Positions 41,293 through 49,700 of a stretch of 64,000 nucleotides of DNA are shown one piece after another (within the stretch, counting starts at the first letter, position 1; every line of letters starts with the position of its first letter). The position numbers and the translations under genes were made by a program. This DNA comes from DASRQZ01 sp964571275 (lineage in GTDB: Bacteria > Myxococcota_A > Polyangia > Fen-1088), in contig CAZNCQ010000005.1 of assembly GCA_964571275.1 (NCBI GenBank), positions 1 through 64,000 on the forward strand, given 5' to 3'. The notes under the pieces are model-generated. The model saw nothing but the letters and a program-made list of their open reading frames with translations, searched no databases and was not told the origin of the DNA.

Positions 41293-41973
41293 ACGTGGCT
41301 GCGCGGGGCAGGCGTCGCGCCGCGCCCAGATCGTGACGCTGTCGCGAATCCAGGGCTCGAACGCGACGATCGGATCCTCGGTGCCGTGCATGGCGATGAC
41401 CGACACCGGCATCGTCTGCCGGGCGCAGTCGTGCGCGACGTCGGGCATCATTCCGCACGAGACCGGTGCCACCGCGGCGACCAGCTCGGGGCGCTCGCAC
41501 GCGAGTCGATAGACCATGCTCGCGCCGTTGGAGAATCCGGCGGCGTAGACGCGCTTGCGATCGATGCCGAGCTCGCTCGCCAGCGAGTCGATCAACGCCG
41601 ACAGAAAGCCGAGATCATCGGGTTTGGGTGTGCCGTCGCCCCGGATCCAGCTGCTCCAGAAGCTCGGTGAGCCGAGCGCCTGCGGATACACAACGACCAC
41701 GCCATCGCGATCCGCCAGCTGGTCGAACATGCCCCTGGTCTGCCGTTCCATGGCCGCGGCGGTGCCCGTCCGGCCGTGCAACACCAGCACCAGCGGACGC
41801 CCGGGTTTCGCGGGACTCCCGGCGTGCAGCAGATAGGTGCGGGTCACGCCGCCGACGACGAGCTGGCGCTCCACCGTGCCGGTCATGGGCCGCGCCCAGC
41901 GCGGGCAAGCGACGGTCGCGATCGCCAGCGCGCCGAGAGCGATTGCCAGGCACCCGCGGCGCCGCGCCTCCAT
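41071..41973 (-). CDS. PHB-depolymerase/feruloyl-esterase-like lipoprotein (LpqC type)
   Basis: This 300-residue protein has a lipoprotein signal (AIALGALAIATVAC, Cys about residue 23) and an alpha/beta hydrolase of the polyhydroxybutyrate depolymerase esterase type: PLVLVLHGRTGTAAAM, YAAGFSNGASM with nucleophile S148, VIAMHGTEDPIVAF with the acid, and IEGGGHTWPGG with the His. Relatives cleave esters such as polyhydroxyalkanoates, feruloylated sugars or acetylated xylan. The substrate is open. The ATG at 41973 is chosen because a start at 42006 precedes an Arg-rich leader. The 3' end overlaps 222 bases of the convergent sigma frame. It is divergent from the LigD polymerase gene, with starts 62 bases apart. 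Confidence 0.85.
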   Translation of the reverse strand: MEARRRGCLAIALGALAIATVACPRWARPMTGTVERQLVVGGVTRTYLLHAGSPAKPGRPLVLVLHGRTGTAAAMERQTRGMFDQLADRDGVVVVYPQALGSPSFWSSWIRGDGTPKPDDLGFLSALIDSLASELGIDRKRVYAAGFSNGASMVYRLACERPELVAAVAPVSCGMMPDVAHDCARQTMPVSVIAMHGTEDPIVAFEPWIRDSVTIWARRDACPAQPRSTRLPDLDPHDGTQTGVDVFDPCAAGTEVAFYTIEGGGHTWPGGEARLGRGRLARDFDAAVVIWDFFHKHARR

Positions 41974-42034
41974 GCGAATCTCATAACACGATCGCCGTAT
42001 CGACACCGCGCCGGCACGACGTCAAGCTAAGCGC

Positions 42035-43033
42035 GTGATCACGCATCCCGAGAAGGTGCTGTTCCCCGACAGCGGCATCACCAAGGGCGAGCTGTGCGCC
42101 TACTACGAAGCGGTCGCGCCGCTCATGTTGCCGCACGTGCGCGGGCGCCCGATCACCATGGAGCGATTCCCCTCCGGCATCGACAAGAAGGGCTTCATCC
42201 AGAAGGATGTGTCCAAGGGATTTCCCAGCTGGCTCGAGCGCGTCGCGGTCGAGAACCGGAACGAGACGGCGCGCGAGACCACGCACTACCCGCTGGTCAC
42301 CGACGCGCGAGCGCTGGTCTGGTTCGCCAACCAGAACTCGATCACGCCGCACGTCTGGATCTCGCGCGTGCCCAACCTCTACCAACCCGACCTGTGCGTG
42401 TTCGATCTGGATCCATCGGAGGACGACCCCAAAGCGCTGCGCACCGCCGCGCTGGCCGTGCGCGATCTGCTCGACGAATTCGGGCTGCCGTCGTACCCGA
42501 AGACCTCGGGCTCGAAGGGCTTCCACATCCTGATTCCGCTCGACGGCGAGGGCGACGCCGAGAGTGCCTGGCGTTTCGCGCACGGCGCGGGCGCGGTGCT
42601 GGTCAAGCGCCACCCCGAGATCCTGACCCAGGAGTTCATCAAGGCCGATCGCGCGGGCCGCATCTTCGTCGACACCGGGCGCAACCTGCCAGGCGCCACG
42701 TTCGCGGCGGTCTATGCGGTCCGGCCCAAGCCCGGCGCGCCGGTGTCGGCGCCGTGCACCTGGCAGGAGCTGGAGCGCGCGGCCGTCGGCCCGCAGACGT
42801 TCACGCTGCGGACGATGGCGGCGCGCATCGCCGGCGTCGGCGATCTCTGGTCGGCGATGGATGAGCGGAGCTGCTCGCTGCGCGACGCGACGGCCAAGCT
42901 GCGATCGATGCTGACCGAAGAAGACTGGGACGAGGCGCTCGCGGCGTCGACGCGCCGGCCGGTATCGCGCAACGCCAGGCCTGGAACGACGAACAAATCC
43001 AGGTCGAAGCCCGCGCCCAAGATGAAGCCCTGA
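42035..43033 (+). CDS. ligD: Stand-alone LigD polymerase (primase-polymerase) domain
   Basis: This 332-residue protein is the polymerase domain of the LigD family, without ligase or phosphoesterase parts. It begins with THPEKVLFPDSGITKGELCA, has the metal site FDLDPS (D124, D126), KTSGSKGFHILIPL and FVDTGRNLPGATF. In non-homologous end joining such domains fill gaps with ribonucleotides next to Ku and a ligase; neither is in the window. The GTG at 42035 fits the family start. The last 35 residues are a Lys/Arg/Pro-rich tail. It is followed after 44 bases by dinB on the same strand, suggesting shared expression. It could also act in another repair pathway. Confidence 0.9.
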   Translation: MITHPEKVLFPDSGITKGELCAYYEAVAPLMLPHVRGRPITMERFPSGIDKKGFIQKDVSKGFPSWLERVAVENRNETARETTHYPLVTDARALVWFANQNSITPHVWISRVPNLYQPDLCVFDLDPSEDDPKALRTAALAVRDLLDEFGLPSYPKTSGSKGFHILIPLDGEGDAESAWRFAHGAGAVLVKRHPEILTQEFIKADRAGRIFVDTGRNLPGATFAAVYAVRPKPGAPVSAPCTWQELERAAVGPQTFTLRTMAARIAGVGDLWSAMDERSCSLRDATAKLRSMLTEEDWDEALAASTRRPVSRNARPGTTNKSRSKPAPKMKP

Positions 43034-43077
43034 CTTCTTCTTGTGCCTGAACGAATGATCAGTTAGCGTTCCGGCTC

Positions 43078-44355
43078 ATGGGCATGGCGTCGGAGCTCGC
43101 GCGCGCGCAGCCGCTGGCGGCGCCGCGCATCTGCTGCCTGGATCTCGACACGTTCTTCGTGTCGGTCGAACGGCTGCTGGATCCGACGCTCGAGGGAAAG
43201 CCGGTCGTCGTCGGCGGTCGGCCCGGCACGCGCGGCGTGGTCACCGCTGCCAGCTACGAGGCGCGCCGCCTCGGCGTGAAGTCGGGCATGTCACTGATCG
43301 AAGCCGGCAAGCTCGCGCCCGACGCGATCTATCTCCCCACCCGGCACGAGATCTACAGCACCTACGCTGAACGCGTGCGCGAGGTCGCGCGTCGCTACGC
43401 CCCGACGGTGGTCGTGGCGAGCATCGACGAGATGTTTCTGGATCTCTCCGGCTGCGAGCGGCTCTACGGATGGGACGGCGCCGCCAACAGCAACGGCGGC
43501 GGAGGCGAGCATCCGGGCGACCGGGCGATCGAAAGCGCCGTCGTGCAATTGACCACGGCGGTCTTCGACGAGATCGGCCTGCCGTCGAGCGCCGGCATCG
43601 CCACCAGCAAGGTCGTCGCGAAGGTCGCGTCGGCGCTCGCCAAGCCACGCGGCGTGATGCTGGTGCCGGCGGGCGTGGAGCGCGCGGTGCTGGCGCCGTT
43701 GCCGGTGCGATCGTTTCCCGGCATCGGTCCCGTCGGCGAGGCCAAGCTGCGCGCCGCGGGTTACGAAACCCTCGGCGCCGTCGCCGATGCGCCCATCGTC
43801 GATCTGCAGAAGATCTTCGGCGCGTGGGCGGCGTCGATCTCGCGCGGCGTGCAAGGGCTGGGCTCGGGCGCGCTCGGCCGCGAGCGGCCCGCGTTCTCCG
43901 AGCACGATCCCGAGGGCGAGACCGTCGGCAGCATCTCCAACGAGCGCACGTTCCGCGAGGACGTGACCGACCCCGCCTCGATCGAGGCAGTGCTGTGCGG
44001 CCTGTGCGAGCGCGTCTGCTGGCGCGCGCGCAAGCGCCACGTCAAGGCGCGCACGGTGACGTTGAAGCTGCGCTACGCCGACTTCCACACGCTCACGCGT
44101 TCGCACACGACGATGGCGACGAGCTCCGAGCTCGAGCTCTACCCCATCGTGAAGGAGATGTTCGTTGCCGCGCGGACGCGGACACTGCCGATCCGCCTGC
44201 TCGGCATGCAGCTCTCGAACCTGGGAGTCTTCGAGCAGCTGTCGCTCTTCGATCGCAACGAGCGCGTCGGCGCGGTCGTCGACAGCATCCGCGAGCGCTT
44301 CGGCTTCTCGACGGTGTCGCTGGCGACCGCGCAGACTGGTCGCTCGGGAGGGTGA
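43078..44355 (+). CDS. dinB: DNA polymerase IV (Y-family translesion polymerase)
   Basis: This 425-residue protein has all Y-family landmarks: LDLDTFFVSVERL with D22, VVASIDEMFLDL with D117 and E118, SAGIATSKVVAKVASALAKP, the helix-hairpin-helix FPGIGPVGEAKL, and the little-finger domain ending with a clamp-binding motif QLSLF (residues 387-391). It copies past damaged bases and binds the sliding clamp. A Gly-rich insertion (AANSNGGGGEHPGD) after about residue 130 is unusual. The ATG at 43078 fits; it lies 44 bases after the LigD polymerase gene. The motif set is intact, so it should be active. Confidence 0.93.
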   Translation: MGMASELARAQPLAAPRICCLDLDTFFVSVERLLDPTLEGKPVVVGGRPGTRGVVTAASYEARRLGVKSGMSLIEAGKLAPDAIYLPTRHEIYSTYAERVREVARRYAPTVVVASIDEMFLDLSGCERLYGWDGAANSNGGGGEHPGDRAIESAVVQLTTAVFDEIGLPSSAGIATSKVVAKVASALAKPRGVMLVPAGVERAVLAPLPVRSFPGIGPVGEAKLRAAGYETLGAVADAPIVDLQKIFGAWAASISRGVQGLGSGALGRERPAFSEHDPEGETVGSISNERTFREDVTDPASIEAVLCGLCERVCWRARKRHVKARTVTLKLRYADFHTLTRSHTTMATSSELELYPIVKEMFVAARTRTLPIRLLGMQLSNLGVFEQLSLFDRNERVGAVVDSIRERFGFSTVSLATAQTGRSGG

Positions 44356-44392
44356 TCGCCTTCGACTTACCGTCGAGCCGACCGCGCGAGGC

Positions 44393-46339
44393 CTACCAGG
44401 ACAGCACGCCGCCCAGGGATCCGGCGCCGCTCCAACCGTAGCTCGCCGAGGGGCCGGTGGGCGTGTAGTTGCTGATCGTCGGCGTGTACGAACGACCGAG
44501 CGAGAACAGGTTCACGCCCACGCCGGGGTTCGCGAGCAGCACGGGGACGCCGGCTGGCGTTCCGCCCATGTTGAGCCAGGTGGTATTGGTCGGAGCCCAC
44601 TGGCTGCCGTTGAACCACCCCTTGTACAGCTCGGTGTCCGCGTCGGCCGTGTCGGGGCCGTTCGAGATCAGCGTCAACCAGTTGAGCTGCATCGACGTCG
44701 CCGCGGGGGAGCCGTCGATCGGTCCGCCCAGCGCGTAGAAGCCCAACTGCGACGGCAACCAGCCGCTACTGGTGAGGACCTTCTGGTACAGGTTGTTGTC
44801 GGTCCCTTTCACGAAGATGTCCTCGCGGCCACCGCCCCAGGTCGTCACCGTCGGCGTACCCAGGATGGGGCCGCCGAGGTTGAGCCACGGTGTCCAGACC
44901 TCGATACTCAGGGTCACATATCCCAAAACCGGACCCTCGTACGCCTGCGGGTGCACGATCATGTGGTGCGCGCTGTAGAGCAGACCGTCGACGCCGGTCG
45001 CGTAGACGTCGAAGTTCTCGTTGGCGACCGAGATCGCCTTCACCGGGCCCAGAAACGACGACGGCCCGCCGCTGCCGGCCACCGCCTCCCAGCCTCCGAA
45101 GCTCGTACCGTCGCCGGCCAGGTGGTACATCTGCCCGTCGTTTCCCACGCCGATGACGTCGATGCGGTTCGGCGCCCAGGACACCACCGCCGGGTGAGCG
45201 GCCAGGACGCCGCCGAGGTTCTGCCAGTTCCAGCTCGAGCCGTCCCAGTAGTGATGCCATAGCGACATCGAGGCGTCGTTGTCGGTTTGCGGGTTGTTGT
45301 CACCGCCGCGCACGAAGACGTCGAGGCGGTTCGGTCCCCAGCTGACCGCCTCGGGCGTGCCGCTGATGAAGCCGCCGCGATACTCCCAGCCGAACATCGA
45401 TGGATACCAGTGCGAGTTGTCGGATCCGACCGGCAAGGTGCTGTCCCACGCTTTGTGGTAGAGCGCGCCGTCGATCCCACGCCCGAACAGGTCGATGCGG
45501 TTCGAGCTCCACGCCACCGCCGACACCATCGGTTCGTTGACGAAGTTCGCCGCGGCGTTGGTGACCCACGCGGAATCGAACGTCAGCGACGAATCGAGCG
45601 CGGTGTAGTACGTGCCCGAGAACGGGAACGTGAACGTCCCCGAGAGCGCTCCCGTGATCACCCCGTTGCAGAGCAGCGGCCCGCCCGAGTCACCGGGTTG
45701 CGTGATCCCTCCCGGCGGCGACGCCGACGGGCTTCCAGCGACGACCTGGATCTCGCTGTCCATGCCGACCCAGCCGATGCCGGCGACGGTGACGCCGACG
45801 GTTCCCGAGCTGGAGACGCTCACGGTGGCCGAGTACTTCGTTCCCTCGCCGCCCGCGCTGTTGTTGCCGAAGCCGACGGCGATGCAGGTGGAGCCCTTGG
45901 CCGGCACGCTGCCCGTGTTGATGGGCAGGGGGCGGACGTCGTAGATCGGCGTCTGAAGGTGAAAGATCTGCAGATCGTGCGCGTAGATCGAGCTCGACGG
46001 TCCCGTTCCTTCCTCCGGGTGATAGGCGATCTGCTGGTCGATGTTGCGCGTCTCCGTCGCCGAGCTCCAGACGTTGCCGATCTGGAACAACCCCATCGGC
46101 CCGCAGTGCTTGGCCGAGAGCACCACGCTGGGCGCGATGAGCGTGCCCGAGCAATTGCAGCCGGTCGCGCTCGGCGAGGCTCGCAAACAACCAACCGCCG
46201 GATAGCCGGTCTCCACCTGACCGCCGGTGATCGCCCGCTCCGCATCTTGTGTCCGCTCCGTCGGCGACGGCGGCTCGCACGCCCCGGAGTTGATCGCCAG
46301 AACACCTACGGCCACCGTCGAAACCATGGATCGCTTCAT
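44393..46339 (-). CDS. Trypsin-like protease fused to a PLL-type beta-propeller lectin
   Basis: This 648-residue protein starts at the ATG at 46339, six bases after GGGAGGA. It has a lipoprotein-like signal (AINSGAC, Cys 21), a trypsin-fold domain with the triad H78 (SAKHCG), D122 (HDLQIFHL) and S218 (QPGDSGGPLL), and then, from about residue 260, repeats such as WSSNRIDLFGRGIDGALYHK and WGPNRLDVFVRGGDNN. These match the bacterial PLL-like lectin beta-propeller (DUF346 type), which binds sugars such as fucose. The protease may thus be targeted to glycosylated surfaces. It is a single gene convergent with dinB. Confidence 0.85.
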   Translation of the reverse strand: MKRSMVSTVAVGVLAINSGACEPPSPTERTQDAERAITGGQVETGYPAVGCLRASPSATGCNCSGTLIAPSVVLSAKHCGPMGLFQIGNVWSSATETRNIDQQIAYHPEEGTGPSSSIYAHDLQIFHLQTPIYDVRPLPINTGSVPAKGSTCIAVGFGNNSAGGEGTKYSATVSVSSSGTVGVTVAGIGWVGMDSEIQVVAGSPSASPPGGITQPGDSGGPLLCNGVITGALSGTFTFPFSGTYYTALDSSLTFDSAWVTNAAANFVNEPMVSAVAWSSNRIDLFGRGIDGALYHKAWDSTLPVGSDNSHWYPSMFGWEYRGGFISGTPEAVSWGPNRLDVFVRGGDNNPQTDNDASMSLWHHYWDGSSWNWQNLGGVLAAHPAVVSWAPNRIDVIGVGNDGQMYHLAGDGTSFGGWEAVAGSGGPSSFLGPVKAISVANENFDVYATGVDGLLYSAHHMIVHPQAYEGPVLGYVTLSIEVWTPWLNLGGPILGTPTVTTWGGGREDIFVKGTDNNLYQKVLTSSGWLPSQLGFYALGGPIDGSPAATSMQLNWLTLISNGPDTADADTELYKGWFNGSQWAPTNTTWLNMGGTPAGVPVLLANPGVGVNLFSLGRSYTPTISNYTPTGPSASYGWSGAGSLGGVLSW

Positions 46340-46459
46340 TGCCATTCCTCCCACCAAGTTGCGCGCGGACTTATGGCATGGCCGGCGCGCGGCTCAAATG
46401 ATGGGACTCACGCGATGGGACGCACGCGATCTTGACGCGCGCGCACCGTCGCTGCGGGC

Positions 46460-47044
46460 TCACCCGCGTTCGCGCGCGTAGTGCAGGCCGACGACGCCGC
46501 TCGGGTACGGCTTCGCCTCCAGCAGCTCGTACTTCGCGTGGGTGCGGCCGGGAAACAGGCGCTTCCCCAGGCCGAGCGTCAGCGGATAGAGCAGGAGGTG
46601 CAGCTCGTCGACGAGGTCGTTGTCCAGCAGCACGTGGACCAGCTGGCTGCTTCCGTCGGTGAGAATGTTCTTTCCGGGCTGCGCTTTCAGCGCGCGGACC
46701 GCCGGGACGATGTCGTCGCGGATGATGGTGGTGTTGCGCCAGGTCGGCGTCTGCAGCGTCTTCGAGACCACGTACTTCGCCGGCGTGTTCATGATGTCGC
46801 CGAACGGGTGGCCCGGAGGCATCGGCTCGAACGCCTCGGCGTGCGTGACATAGGTGCGGCGGCCGAGCAAAAAAGCGTCGCACTCCTGCATGAGCGCGCC
46901 GAACGCCCGCCCGATATCGTCGTGCCAGTAGGCGCGCGTCCACCCGCCGTGCGCGAAGCCATGGTCGCGATCTTCGTCGGCGCCGCCGGGGGCCTGGATG
47001 ACGCCGTCGAGGGTGATGAACTCCGATACGATGAGCTTTCTCAT
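46460..47044 (-). CDS. RibD C-terminal/dihydrofolate-reductase-like protein
   Basis: This 194-residue cytoplasmic protein has the DHFR-like pattern of the RibD C-terminal family: KLIVSEFITLDGVIQAPGG, MQECDAFLLGRRTYVTHAEA, YVVSKTLQTPTWRNTTII, ILTDGSSQLVHVLLDNDLVD and ELHLLLYPLTLGLGKRLFPG. These proteins reduce a flavin or pterin precursor with NADPH or have unknown stand-alone roles; this one is not in a riboflavin operon. GGAGA seven bases before the ATG at 47044 supports the start. It lies 137 bases downstream of the lipoprotein cyclase gene on the same strand. Confidence 0.85.
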   Translation of the reverse strand: MRKLIVSEFITLDGVIQAPGGADEDRDHGFAHGGWTRAYWHDDIGRAFGALMQECDAFLLGRRTYVTHAEAFEPMPPGHPFGDIMNTPAKYVVSKTLQTPTWRNTTIIRDDIVPAVRALKAQPGKNILTDGSSQLVHVLLDNDLVDELHLLLYPLTLGLGKRLFPGRTHAKYELLEAKPYPSGVVGLHYARERG

Positions 47045-47181
47045 GGGCGGTCTCCTTGTCGTTTCAGTCAGGCCAGTTGTCTGACTTGTCAGCCTGTGAA
47101 GCAACGACGAACGACCTGCCCGGAATTCGACACGGGATCCGACACGACTCGACGGCGCTGTGTCTTTTCTTGGGCTTCCCT

Positions 47182-47778
47182 TCAGTGCGTGGACGAGCTG
47201 CCGGGCTCGGCGGACGGCCGCGGTGGCGGCGAGCCCGCGCGCGGGCCCAGCCCGACGCCTTCGGGCACCGCGCCGATCTGCTGCAGGAAGCCGAGGCGGT
47301 CGGTCTCCAGGCCGGCGGACACGACCTTGTCGTCCTTGAAGCGGAAGATCCCCGAGCCTGAGTTGATCACCGGCTTGCCGGTCGGCGGGTACGCGCGAAA
47401 CGGACCCTGGTGCGTTCCGGTCCAGTGCCAGCGCACGGCGACCCGGTCGTTCTCGGCGACCAGCTCGTCGACGGTGTAATGGATGTCGGGAAAGGCGGCG
47501 CGCAGGCCGACGACGACGGGGCGGAAGCCGGCGGGGCCCTTTTCGCCCTGCGGGCCGACGTACTCGGGCGCCACCAGCTGGTCCAGCGCGGCGAGGTCGC
47601 CATTGCTGAAGGTCTCGAACAGCTTCTCGACGTTGCGCTTGTTCTGCTCGCGGATTTGCTCGGACATGGCTGTGCTCCTGGTCGTTGTAGATGACTGGGC
47701 GCACCCGCACGCCGCCAGCGTGGCCAGCGCGGCCAGCGGAGCGAGGACGGCCCGAGTCGAGGCGGTTGTGGCTTTCAT
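47182..47778 (-). CDS. Lipoprotein ester cyclase (SnoaL-like)
   Basis: From the ATG at 47778 the 198-residue protein has a clean lipoprotein signal, LAPLAALATLAAC, with Cys at 24. The rest is an NTF2-fold SnoaL-like domain: LFETFSNGDLAALDQLVAPE, GPAGFRPVVVGLRAAFPDIH, VDELVAENDRVAVRWHWTGT and FRFKDDKVVSAGLETDRLG. Most family members are cytoplasmic and often start at a residue like the internal ATG at 47667; the attached lipobox makes export more likely here. The active role is unclear. It is divergent from a LysR regulator gene, with the regulator's operator between them, so it is a probable regulated target. Confidence 0.8.
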   Translation of the reverse strand: MKATTASTRAVLAPLAALATLAACGCAQSSTTTRSTAMSEQIREQNKRNVEKLFETFSNGDLAALDQLVAPEYVGPQGEKGPAGFRPVVVGLRAAFPDIHYTVDELVAENDRVAVRWHWTGTHQGPFRAYPPTGKPVINSGSGIFRFKDDKVVSAGLETDRLGFLQQIGAVPEGVGLGPRAGSPPPRPSAEPGSSSTH

Positions 47779-47815
47779 CGACAACCACGCTAGGGTCGCC
47801 GACGTTTTCAATCCA

Positions 47816-47842
47816 GTGATGATTCGTGAGGTGTATCATCAC
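47816..47842. promoter_or_regulatory. LysR-type operator between cyclase and regulator genes
   Basis: A perfect inverted repeat (GTGATGAT and ATCATCAC) with exactly 11 bases between its arms, so the inner bases read T-N11-A, the classic LysR-family binding box. It lies 38 bases upstream of the cyclase start and ends five bases before the regulator's GTG, the expected place for autoregulation and control of the divergent gene. Confidence 0.75.
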
Positions 47843-47847
47843 GAACG

Positions 47848-48771
47848 GTGAGCTTGGCGACGCTGGATTTGAACCTGCTTCTGATGCTGGACACGGTGCT
47901 CGCCGAGCGCAGCGTGGTGCGGGCAGCGCGCCGGCTGCACGTGACGCCGTCGGCGGTCAGCAACGGGCTCGCCCGCTTGCGCGCGGCGCTCGAAGACCCG
48001 CTGCTGATCCGCAGCGGCCGAGGTGTCGTGCCCACGCCGCGCGCGGCGGCGCTGGCTCCCGCGCTGGCGCGCGCGCTGCGCGACATGGAGCAGGCGGTTC
48101 ACGGCGAGGGGTTCGATCCGGCGACGACCGATCGCCAGCTGACGCTGGCCATCGCCGATGCGGGACAGGTGGTGAAGTTGCCGGCGATCGTCGCGGCGCT
48201 GCGCGCGAAGATGCCGCGGGCGCGCCTGCGCGTGCTGAGCATCGACACGCTGTTCGCCACCGGCGGCCTGGCGGGGACGGAGATCGACGTGGCGATCGGC
48301 GCGGGCGAGAAGGGGCCCGGGGTTCACGCGCAGCCGCTGTTCGAGGAGCGCATCGTGCTGGTCGCGCGCGCCGGCCACGCGACGATCCGCGGCCGCGTCA
48401 GCAAGGCGCAGCTGGCGGCGTTGCAGCACATCGAGGTCCAGGTGGCGCCGGGGCGAGGCAGCCGGCCGCTGGCGATGAGCTACGCCGCGCTGGGCGTCGC
48501 GCGCGAGATCGCGGTCGTCGTGCCGACCTTCGCCGCCGCGGCCGCCGTCGTTGCCGGCACCGAGCTGGTCGCCTCGCTGCCCGACAGCTTGCTGACCATG
48601 CTGGCGCCGCGGCTGGCATTGCGGCGGGTGACGACGCCGCTCGCGCCCATCGGCACGACCATCAACCTGCTGTGGCACGAGCGGACGCACCAGGACCCGG
48701 CGTTGCGCGCCTTTCGCGAGCTGATCGCGCAGGCGGCGGGCAGTCCGCGCGCCTCCGTGCCGCGCCGGTGA
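47848..48771 (+). CDS. LysR-family transcriptional regulator
   Basis: This 307-residue regulator begins with a winged helix-turn-helix (residues 5-62: LDLNLLLMLDTVLAERSVVR, RLHVTPSAVSNGLARLRAAL) and has the periplasmic-binding-protein-like effector domain (about 90-300). It starts at GTG 47848. It is divergent from the lipoprotein cyclase gene and has a T-N11-A palindrome just upstream. The effector is unknown. The carboxylesterase gene follows 51 bases after its stop and may also be in its control region. Confidence 0.9.
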   Translation: MSLATLDLNLLLMLDTVLAERSVVRAARRLHVTPSAVSNGLARLRAALEDPLLIRSGRGVVPTPRAAALAPALARALRDMEQAVHGEGFDPATTDRQLTLAIADAGQVVKLPAIVAALRAKMPRARLRVLSIDTLFATGGLAGTEIDVAIGAGEKGPGVHAQPLFEERIVLVARAGHATIRGRVSKAQLAALQHIEVQVAPGRGSRPLAMSYAALGVAREIAVVVPTFAAAAAVVAGTELVASLPDSLLTMLAPRLALRRVTTPLAPIGTTINLLWHERTHQDPALRAFRELIAQAAGSPRASVPRR

Positions 48772-48822
48772 TCGACAACGGATGCTGGTAGTGCGTAGAG
48801 TGGTCGCAAGCCACCACCGACC

Positions 48823-49647
48823 ATGAACCCGCTCACCGACACCGACCGCCCAGGCTTTTCCCGACGGCGCGCTCTCCTGGCGACCGCTACGCTGGTGTCG
48901 GCGTCGGCGCCGCTCGCCTGCCGGCGGCCGAGCGCGCGGATCGCGATGCCGGCGGACGCGGGCGCCGCGGCGCCGTGGGGCGCGCTCGATGTGGTTCGCG
49001 TGTCGACCATGCGCGAGGACGAGCGCGGCGGGATCGCCGTGGTCGTCTTGCACGGCTGGGGCGCGCCGGGCGACGATCTGGTCCCGATCGCGCAGGCGCT
49101 GAAGCGTCCCGGCGTGCGGTTCTTCGTGCCGGCGGGGCCGCTACCCGAGATCGGCGGCGGCCGCGCCTGGTGGCACCTGGACCCGCACACGCGACCGCCG
49201 CACGCCGCGACCGATCAGGTGGCGCCGGGTTTTCAGCCGACGCCGGCCGTGGTCGCCGCCCGCGCGGCCGTGCAGGCGTTGATCGCGACCGTCGTCGATC
49301 GCTACGCGCCGCAGACGGTCGCGCTCCTCGGGTTCTCGCAGGGCGCGATGCTGTCGATCGACGTCGCGCTCGCGGGAGCGCCCGCGGTCGCGCGCGTGGT
49401 GGCGATGTCGGGCGTGCTGCTGGCCGACTCGGTGCCGGCGTTGATCGCGCCGCACGCCACCCGGCCGCGCTTCTGGCTCTCGCACGGACGCCAGGATCCG
49501 GTCGTGCCGTTCGCGAGCGGGACGCGCGGCAAGGAGCTCCTCGAGGCGCACGGTTTCGCGGTGACCTGGCGGCCCTTCGACGGCGGACATGAGATCCCGC
49601 CGCCGCTGCTGATCGAGGTCGACCGGTTCCTGTTTCCGCAGCCGTGA
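48823..49647 (+). CDS. Exported phospholipase/carboxylesterase-type hydrolase
   Basis: This 274-residue protein has an N-terminal twin-arginine-like FSRRRALLATATLV followed by a lipobox (SAPLAC, Cys about 33), so it is probably an exported lipoprotein. The rest is an alpha/beta hydrolase of the phospholipase/carboxylesterase group: VVVLHGWGAPGDDLVPIAQA, nucleophile elbow LLGFSQGAM, the acid in SHGRQDPVVPF and the His in FDGGHEIPP. Such enzymes cleave short acyl esters. It follows the LysR gene and is convergent with the acetyltransferase gene. Confidence 0.85.
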   Translation: MNPLTDTDRPGFSRRRALLATATLVSASAPLACRRPSARIAMPADAGAAAPWGALDVVRVSTMREDERGGIAVVVLHGWGAPGDDLVPIAQALKRPGVRFFVPAGPLPEIGGGRAWWHLDPHTRPPHAATDQVAPGFQPTPAVVAARAAVQALIATVVDRYAPQTVALLGFSQGAMLSIDVALAGAPAVARVVAMSGVLLADSVPALIAPHATRPRFWLSHGRQDPVVPFASGTRGKELLEAHGFAVTWRPFDGGHEIPPPLLIEVDRFLFPQP

Positions 49648-49700
49648 CGGAGTCGGCGTCGAGCCGGAGAGCCGTCGCGACCGACGATCGAGAGCGCGGT

